DNA from: Marsupella aquatica
Taxonomy: Eukaryota; Marchantiophyta
Assembly (NCBI GenBank): GCA_973895155.1
Contig: OZ316894.1
Location: 16,368,001-16,432,000, forward strand
Reading direction: 5' to 3'
DNA: 64,000 nt
Shown here: positions 61,000-64,000 of the stretch, piece after piece
Numbering within the stretch: position 1 is the stretch's first letter
How the letters are laid out: each line of letters opens with the position of its first letter
Notes under the pieces: generated by a model
Told to the model about the DNA's origin: nothing
The model's database searches: none
What the model saw: only the letters and a program-made list of their open reading frames with translations
Made by a program: the position numbers and the translations under genes

Positions 61000-63896
61000 T
61001 TTCGGAAGTCGAAACCCCATTCTATTCTATTTATTACTACTATTAAAATAAAAAGTGAAATTAAATGCTGCTGACGGGTGGTAGAATGATGCAACGCCGG
61101 GCGGGCGGGACGGGACTCACGGAAGAAACCGCATCATGATTCCTCATCACAAACGCACGGCGGGTGGGGATGCTCCTGACGGGCCTGGCCGTCAGACGGC
61201 CGTGTCTGCTTCGTCGGCGTCCATTCCCGTTCGTTTCAGGTTCGGCGCTTCGGCGGGTTGGTCCTCCGGTATGGAGCACCACCTCCGTTCCTGGGTTTCG
61301 TTGCTTATTTAGTAGAAGTAGTGTGACTTGCTTGCGTGCGTGCCTTCCGCCTGGCCGGACCGGTCGGTCGGTCGGTCGGTCGGTGTGGTTCGTCGCGCGA
61401 GTCAGACAGACGGGGGTGGCGGGGCCGGGGGGTAAAGGGAGGAGGAGGAGGAGGAGGAGAATCACTCGCGCTCCCGTTCGCACCGGGCCCACCAAAATGT
61501 ACGCTGGTCTGGGCCTCCGCCACCTTTCCTTTCTGCAGTGCGCTGCTTCTCCTTCTTCGGCTTCGTCTCCCGCCGCGCTGCTGCTGCTGCTGCTCCCTTT
61601 GCTCACCTTTGTTGTTGCTCGTGCATCTCGCATGATCGTCGTCGTCGTCGTCGTCGATACCTTCTTCGCAACACTGCTGCTCTGTGTCGTCGGCGTCTCA
61701 TCTCCACGGCTGCTGCTGCTGCTGCTGCTGTTGAGGCCTCTCGTGCTGGCGCTTCAGGCTCGAGCCAGGACGCGGACGAAGAGTGAGGAGAGAAGAGAAG
61801 GAATGGAGATGAGGGAGGAGGACGCATTTTTCTCGATGCGAGAGATGTTGTTGCTGCTGCTGCCTGCTAGGTAGGAAGGGAGGGAGGGAGGTGGTGCGGA
61901 TGCTGCTGCTCCTTCTGTTGAGGATAATGATACCGTATACTTGCAGGCAGGCAGACGTAGCCCGTTTGGCGTCGACTCGTTGAGAGCGAGAGACAGGGAG
62001 AGACAGAGAGAAAGCGAGAGCGAGAGACCAGGCTGGGTGCTTTGGCTCTAATTCTGTTGTGTGCTCGTGTTCGTGTTCGGGTTCTTATTATTTGCGGGGC
62101 GGGGCGATTTGGCGAGTGGACGACATGTGAAGCGCGAGCCGCCTTCGTTGCTTCTCTTTCTTTGTATCCGAGAGATCGAACGGGTAAGGATGGATTCCGG
62201 TGCTATGGGGCGTTTGGTGGACTAGTGAAAGTGAGAGAGTGATTTATATAGTACGTGCGAGGAGAGGTGAGGAGAGAAGAGGCGATGAGAGGAGAGAGGA
62301 GAGAAAAGGATGGGATAGGATGGGGAGGAGAGGAGAGGAGACCCCCGGCGGCTGTATGTTCATGTGCGATGAAGGGGGATAGTAGAGAGGCGTCGCTCTC
62401 ATGCGAAGGTAGGGAGGAAGCTTTCGAGGGGGTGATTGCATGGAACGAGCGGTCCTACGCAGAGACCGGTTTGCAGTTGTTGATTGCGTGAGGGGCCGGA
62501 TGGAATGTGTGAAAGCTTCGTCTTGAGAACTGTGGTGGTTTACTTTATTTGCCCCTTTGTACCCGAGGTGCAGTTTGACAGGGAGTCTATTTGTCCGAGG
62601 TGTTTTAGATTTCGCATTTCTTCCTCGTCGCTATATGATATTCTCGATAAACCGTTGGCAATCTTTACCCTTTGCGTTGCCTTGTCTTTGATCCCCCGGG
62701 ATTGAGATGAATTCGATGCGTGAAACACAAGTTGATTAGAGATCTGTCCCGCGGGGTGGCGATTTTTGCAATTCCCCCTGGCTTCCGTCTCTCTCGCAGT
62801 GTCATCGAGCCGATCAGTGTCTGCTGCCTGAAGGCTTCGTTTGTAGCCTCTGTACATCTGCAAAAATTTCGACTCCTTTTTGACCCAGGCTCGGTCCTTT
62901 CCCTCAACGAAGGCCTGCTTCTCGGTGACTTCTTTCGCTGATTTTTGTCATCGCCTCCCGGGTTCTTTGTCCGTGCACTTAACGTGGTGCACATCCTGAT
63001 TCTAGGACTACCTTGCTCGTAAGAGTCTGGCTTCTGTAGGTATTTCACCGAGGGAAGAAGTGAATGGTTTCGAAAATATCCTCTTTTTCTCCTTTTTTGG
63101 TGATATTTTAGGCATTGTGTGGCAATTCCACCTCCCTAGCTTTGCTTTTACGTCTGGCTCAACTTCGCGTAGTCGCAGACGAAATTTGGTGATCTCGCAC
63201 TCTTGAACCGATTCCCTTCTAACCCGGGGTCTATTTCGTAATGCCTGGAAGTTGTCGTTGTTTCCTCGGATGATCGCTGGTCTTATCTTTAGATGAGCAG
63301 TTTGTTAATACGCTCTGATGGGTAAGGACACTTAGTGCTGCGAGGGTAGCTTCATGATGGTAGGTGGTCGTATGAATAGGTCGGCAGTTGATCGTAGTAC
63401 GCGTCGAAATTGTTTTGTTTGGGACCCGAGTGCCATTCTTCGTTCTTATGCCTTTGTGGTCAATGCTATTTTATCCTCTGATTGTGTTTGCTGACGTTCA
63501 ATTTGTGCTGTGCAGTAACGTGGCCGCCAAGAGTAGAGGGCAATCACTAGTCGTCTGTGCATCGGTAGGAGCACCTTGCTATGGCAGGAGAAGTTTATTG
63601 CCCGGCTGACAATATTTTGAAGGATTTCCGTAATAAGAGTTCATGGAGGCTTTCGTCTGACGGTCGACCGGAGCCGAGGCCTCACGGTCTTAGTTCCGCA
63701 TACCGTACACCCATTTAGGTAGATAAGGACGAGTTTCGACAGAGTCCGGGGAGTCGAATATGTAGCGTTCCTGCTGGAAGGAGGACATGGCAACGCTTTT
63801 CAATTGATACAGAAGAGCGGATCTGGTTTGGGCGTGTTCGTGGGAGGGGAGGATAGGGTGAGGCGGGAAGGTAAGGGTAAGGGTGAGGGCGCTGTG
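61000..63896 (+). promoter_or_regulatory. Microsatellite-rich promoter and long leader of the gene starting at 63897
   Basis: GC-richer than the rest of the window, with many trinucleotide and tetranucleotide repeats: GGTC (61361-61384), GAG (61441-61459), CTG (61576-61594), GTC (61636-61657) and CTG (61709-61731). A plausible leader intron runs from donor CGG|GTAAGG at 62184 to acceptor GTGCTGTGCAG at 63515 (1332 bp). Long frames such as 61164-61874 are translations of the repeats (poly-Leu, poly-Arg) and are not taken as genes. Confidence 0.4.
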
Positions 63897-64000
63897 ATGG
63901 AGTACATCGAAATGTCAGCCGCAGCGGTTTCAAAGGGAATGTTTGAAAAGCTTATATCTAGTGACGGTTCAAGGATTCCGTTCAATACAAATGGGGCTGC
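63897..64000 (+). CDS. Unidentified protein, N-terminal part only
   Basis: The ATG at 63897 starts MEYIEMSAAAVSKGMFEKL and is open for 34 codons plus two bases to the window edge, with mixed amino-acid composition unlike the repeat-derived frames around it. The frame stays open upstream to about 63722, so the start could lie elsewhere, but no earlier in-frame ATG was seen. I do not recognise the family. The long leader and possible leader intron before it suggest a real gene. Confidence 0.45.
   Translation, partial: MEYIEMSAAAVSKGMFEKLISSDGSRIPFNTNGA

Noticed and set aside
61164-61874. 236-codon frame with poly-Leu and poly-Arg
   Set aside because: It is a translation of CTG, GTC and GAG microsatellites. 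Overlapping frames on both strands are equally long, and no domain is visible.

Overview
The window is nuclear DNA of a green land plant. It holds intron-rich genes with GT-AG splicing for a chloroplast ribosomal protein, a plant-type NSUN2/TRM4 RNA methyltransferase, a RABH1 (Rab6) GTPase, an ESCRT-III VPS20 subunit and a NUP50-type nucleoporin, plus a Ty1/copia LTR retrotransposon. Long 5' leaders rich in CT, GTC and GTTGT microsatellites, a gene density near one per 10 kb and many small foldback or MITE-like repeats would suit a bryophyte or other non-seed plant. That placement is an impression, not a proof. A 100-N block marks a scaffold gap, so this is a draft assembly.

Layout: a 3'-truncated NUP50 gene lies on the minus strand (1-1215). 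It is followed by a minisatellite with a GATATATC core and foldback repeats (2.7-3.65 kb), then repeat-rich intergenic DNA with a TIR element (5.4-5.8 kb) and a LINE relic (7.0-7.6 kb). The bL27c gene (11857-13099, plus) comes next. A repeat block at 14-18 kb contains a ~280-bp tandem satellite split by two nested insertions. Then come the 15-exon TRM4/NSUN2 gene (21673-28304, minus), RABH1 (31787-35109, plus, 6 exons) and VPS20 (39650-42532, plus, 6 exons). The stretch 43-48 kb is repetitive and includes a 1238-bp segment present identically on both sides of the N gap. A 5.9-kb copia element with 150-bp LTRs and ATTTT target duplications spans 50398-56301. The last 3 kb look like the promoter and leader of a plus-strand gene whose coding start is at 63897 and which runs off the window.

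The genes do not form a pathway. They are ordinary housekeeping genes (nuclear transport, plastid translation, RNA m5C methylation, Golgi trafficking, endosomal sorting) separated by transposon-derived DNA. Exon boundaries were worked out by hand from reading frame, splice dinucleotides and remembered family sequence; for all four complete genes the exon phases join without a break. I found no convincing previously undescribed system. The most unusual signals are non-coding: the GATATATC minisatellite, several long foldbacks, the nested satellite and the gap-flanking duplication.
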